In this document: positions 61,431 to 64,000 of the stretch, in pieces | Layout of the letters: each line of letters starts with the position of its first letter | Position numbering within the stretch: the stretch's first letter is position 1 | Assembly: GCF_006542625.1 (NCBI RefSeq) | Contig: NC_044402.1 | Coordinates: 26,877,553 to 26,941,552 of the forward strand | Length of the DNA stretch: 64,000 bases | Direction of reading: 5' to 3' | Origin: Nomascus leucogenys | Lineage: Eukaryota > Chordata > Mammalia > Primates > Hylobatidae | Notes under the pieces: model-generated | Seen by the model: only the letters and a program-made list of their open reading frames with translations | Database searches by the model: none | What the model was told of the DNA's origin: nothing | Position numbers and translations under genes: made by a program

Positions 61431-62565
61431 GTACATTTTACTTTTCATCAACCACCAGATCCATATAAGCAACACTGTAATTATGCTCCTTTCAGTCTTC
61501 GTTTCTCATTTTAATTATGGGTCAGTCAATCAAACAATCATTGAACACAAATAGTGCACTCCATCTTACAGAGGGGAATCCATTTTCCTGCCCCCATGAC
61601 TCCACGAGACCATTTCCTCCCCATTCCCCAGAAGAGAGTAATTTTGGAGTAACACTTTGACCATGTCTCCTTTATTCATTCTCCTGCAGTGATTCATCTG
61701 CTTGGTGCTGTAGTAAGGGTCGATACCCTAGTTCTACATTTCGTAATTAGATAGTCACTATTCCCAGGTGACCTGCCTTTTACTCTATTTCTTTCTACAA
61801 GGCTTGTGAGTTCTCCTTTAGGGCGTCCCATGCAGTAATCCTTACCGCAGTAAACTCTGCCCTTATGGAAGAAGGCCTGCAGTTTTCCGGCTCTTCTACC
61901 TGTTGCTGAGTAGGTGAGTTTAATTCAAGGGAAAAATTATAAAGAAGCCCAATTTTACTGCAGTAAAAGCCACATCCTCTAACTCTACCAGCAATAGAAC
62001 TGATATTTGGATCCTTGACACAATTATGATTTGACTCTTATGTCTATTACACAATCAGTTCAGAAATCAGAGGGAAATGTTACGGTTGTCACCTAAGCGC
62101 TCAACAAATATTGAAATAGGCGCCGAAATAATGGTATCAGGAGAAATTCAGGATATCAAACTGGTCCTTGGGTTGCTTTCACTATGACTGGAGGGATAAT
62201 AGGCACATCTGGAGCCACATGAGTTCAATGACAAGAAAATATATCAATAATGTCAAAGCCAGCTCTAGCCCACAGTGTTTCCTAAAAATACATTTCTTGA
62301 AGTTACACAGAGTATATGAGTAATTAGGATGGTGGAGAACTTAACCAGAATTGACTTCCTACAAATAAGTTTCATATTGAATTTTGAAGTTTTTGAACAA
62401 AAAAAAATTGTAGAATATATACATACTTACAAACTTACATATCCTTTCACCCTTGGCTAAGACCAAAAAGAATCATCAAAAGTACTCAATAACTAAGGCG
62501 ATTATACTGGAATAGCAAATGCCATGCTGTCACACTACATTCTGTGGACTTCATAAGGACAAAAA

Positions 62566-62616
62566 TGTTAGGAGGGACACAGACCTGGAGAGGAGAGGTC
62601 TGTGTCCCTAGTAACA
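62566..62616. repeat. Compact hairpin, 19 paired bases
   Basis: GGGACACAGACCT (62574-62586) and AGGTCTGTGTCCC (62596-62608) are perfect reverse complements with a 9-nt loop. The stem extends by one pair, then past a 2x2 internal loop by five more pairs (62566-62570 with 62612-62616). Confidence 0.92.
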
Positions 62617-63322
62617 CTGTATATTTTTGTATAATTTTGATACAAACAAAATTAATAATAATGAAAAATATCCACAATGAATCTAGAGCCTGAAGTAGAG
62701 CATCTGAAATGTTTTTTATATACAGTAGCACACATATCAACCCTAATTACTACCAAAATTAGATACTCACTATATTCACACATACATGTTTAGAAAATAA
62801 TATAGAAGTCATGAAGGTTTACAGAATTTGGGAAAACTCATACAGATATTTAGATATTTCAAAGCAATAAGTATGAATTTTTTACCATATGAACTTTAAA
62901 ATGTTTATTTCTATCAAATATCTCTTTAGTCCAAGATGAAAACGAGTAAAGAATTCTCTGTAACAATTATCACCATAGTATCAGAAGAAATCTTAGAAGA
63001 CAATGTAATCTACTTCCTGCTTTAATAAATCTACAATTAAATTATATTTTCAGTAAAACTCCCCACCTTTAAGTATCTAGAGCAAACAAGACAATCAGAT
63101 ATTATGTGAAACTTCCTACAAATATTTTAGGAGCCAAATGGTTTCTGATCCTAAAATAGGAAAGTGGGATCTAGAGGTGGTACCAACTTTTGATTGGGTG
63201 ATGAACAGGGAAGTATAAGGTATTAAAGAATTTTACTTAACATGTCCTTCCTTCAGCCCAGAATATATAGAGAACAATGAATATAAATGATGAGGGGCTG
63301 ATAAAATTGACCTCCACTAATT

Positions 63323-63344
63323 TATATATATATATATATATATA
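63323..63344. repeat. (TA)n dinucleotide repeat
   Basis: About eleven TA units, followed by CACATA units to about 63360. Confidence 0.9.
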
Positions 63345-64000
63345 CACATACACATACATAGCTATATAGTGATCACTAATTATTTGATACTACAGCTCTA
63401 TTCATATGTAACAAGAATAAGAAATATGTATACAGAAAATCTCCCCATCAACTTCAGGTAGTGGTTACGTAGGAGGAGGAAGAGAATAAATGGAACCAGG
63501 GAGGTATTCGAACATGACTAAGTCTTTACAAAAAGATATAAAGCAAAAATGGCAAAACATTAAGATTTGTTCAATCTGAGTGATGGGTAAAGCAATGTTT
63601 GCAATATCCTCTACTATAGGTTCTACATGTTTTATGTTTGAAATACTGCATCATTTTTTGAAAAGTTAAATCTCTGCTGCCAATAAAACATCTAACCACC
63701 CAATAAATCTTGAATGATTCTTTGGTTATTTGATTTATGGATGTCAACTTTTTAACCATACGCTGTAAGCAGCAATTTTTCTTGCCTTTTCAAAATCTCC
63801 TGTTTACCCAGAATTTGTTAAGCAAAGAGACCTGCAGAATTGAATTGAAATGAAGTTGAGTTGGTCACAGTGATTCTAAAGTTGCCAATTCCTCCTCCTG
63901 CCCCGTTGTTGCTTTCCACGCTCTTTCTGGAGACCCACTGCTCAGTGCCTTGGCATCAGAGGTCAGCCTACCTTCCTAAGGGCAAGAGGAGGAAATGTTG

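Larger units (their letters stand above)
53036..64000 (-). other. NRXN3: NRXN3 intron upstream of the 302-nt exon (partial)
   Basis: At least 10.9 kb of intron lie upstream. I searched for the SS1-region sequence expected before AREENV (HLMMSEQ-type codons) and did not find it. Contents: a 65-bp tandem duplication, an Alu, a 99-bp Alu stub, a MIR, an ancient repeat, a 149-bp tandem duplication, a hairpin and a short TA repeat. Stretches 54302-56670, 56770-60470, 61431-62565 and 62617-64000 show nothing that I can identify. Confidence 0.85.

Noticed and set aside
53036..64000. Possible SS1-region microexons upstream of the 302-nt exon
   Set aside because: I looked for sense codons of the HLMMSEQ-type segment and found no match with splice sites, so those exons are probably outside the window.

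Overview
The window is genomic DNA from a higher primate, human or a close relative. Alu, L1PA-like, THE1, MSTB, MLT1, Tigger1 and an LTR2-like element are dispersed through it, the sequence is AT-rich and intron-like, and no open reading frame longer than an exon looks real. I see nothing bacterial or viral apart from old LTR remnants.

One gene is recognisable, on the minus strand: an alpha-neurexin, most likely NRXN3. Three coding pieces of the second LNS (laminin-neurexin-sex hormone globulin) domain are present, in sense order: an exon of 302 nt (53035 down to 52734), a microexon of 24 or 45 nt (48887 down to 48864 or 48843) that is alternative splice site 2 (SS2), and an exon of 162 nt (46994 down to 46833). 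Joined, they stay in frame with or without the microexon. Residues such as SEYLCY, KTWQRNGLIL, NLALKDG and the SS2 insert ending in LHCL fit NRXN3 as I remember it. NRXN1 has SEYFCY, KTLQRNGLML, NLALKNG and LHCS. The rest of the window is intron: more than 10.9 kb upstream of the first exon, 3.8 kb and 1.85 kb around the microexon, and 46.8 kb downstream.

Layout. 1-11000 is mostly unique or anciently decayed sequence with three Alus, an L2, a MIR and two strong inverted repeats. 11043-16950 is a stack of minus-strand L1s: a younger L1 sits inside an ancient L1M and itself carries an Alu. 17473-18127 is a Tigger-type MER2-like element followed by an AT-rich satellite. 19490-22406 is an ancient L1 broken by an Alu monomer and a nearly full-length Tigger1 with a decayed transposase. 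24000-46630 is a mix of MaLR LTRs (MLT1, MSTB, THE1), an LTR2-like solo LTR split by a young L1, nested hAT elements, Alus and microsatellites. 46627-53966 holds all three exons and is free of recognisable mobile elements. 53967-64000 is mostly unique intron with two Alus, a MIR, two local tandem duplications and one compact hairpin.

The most interesting part is the neighbourhood of the SS2 microexon. It has two in-frame donors 21 nt apart, a cluster of ACUAAY motifs just upstream, a long pyrimidine-rich sense-strand flank downstream, and five sense-strand UGCAUG (RBFOX-type) motifs 0.6-1.35 kb downstream. Together these look like a compact switch for SS2 splicing. The motifs are read directly from the sequence; their function is inferred.
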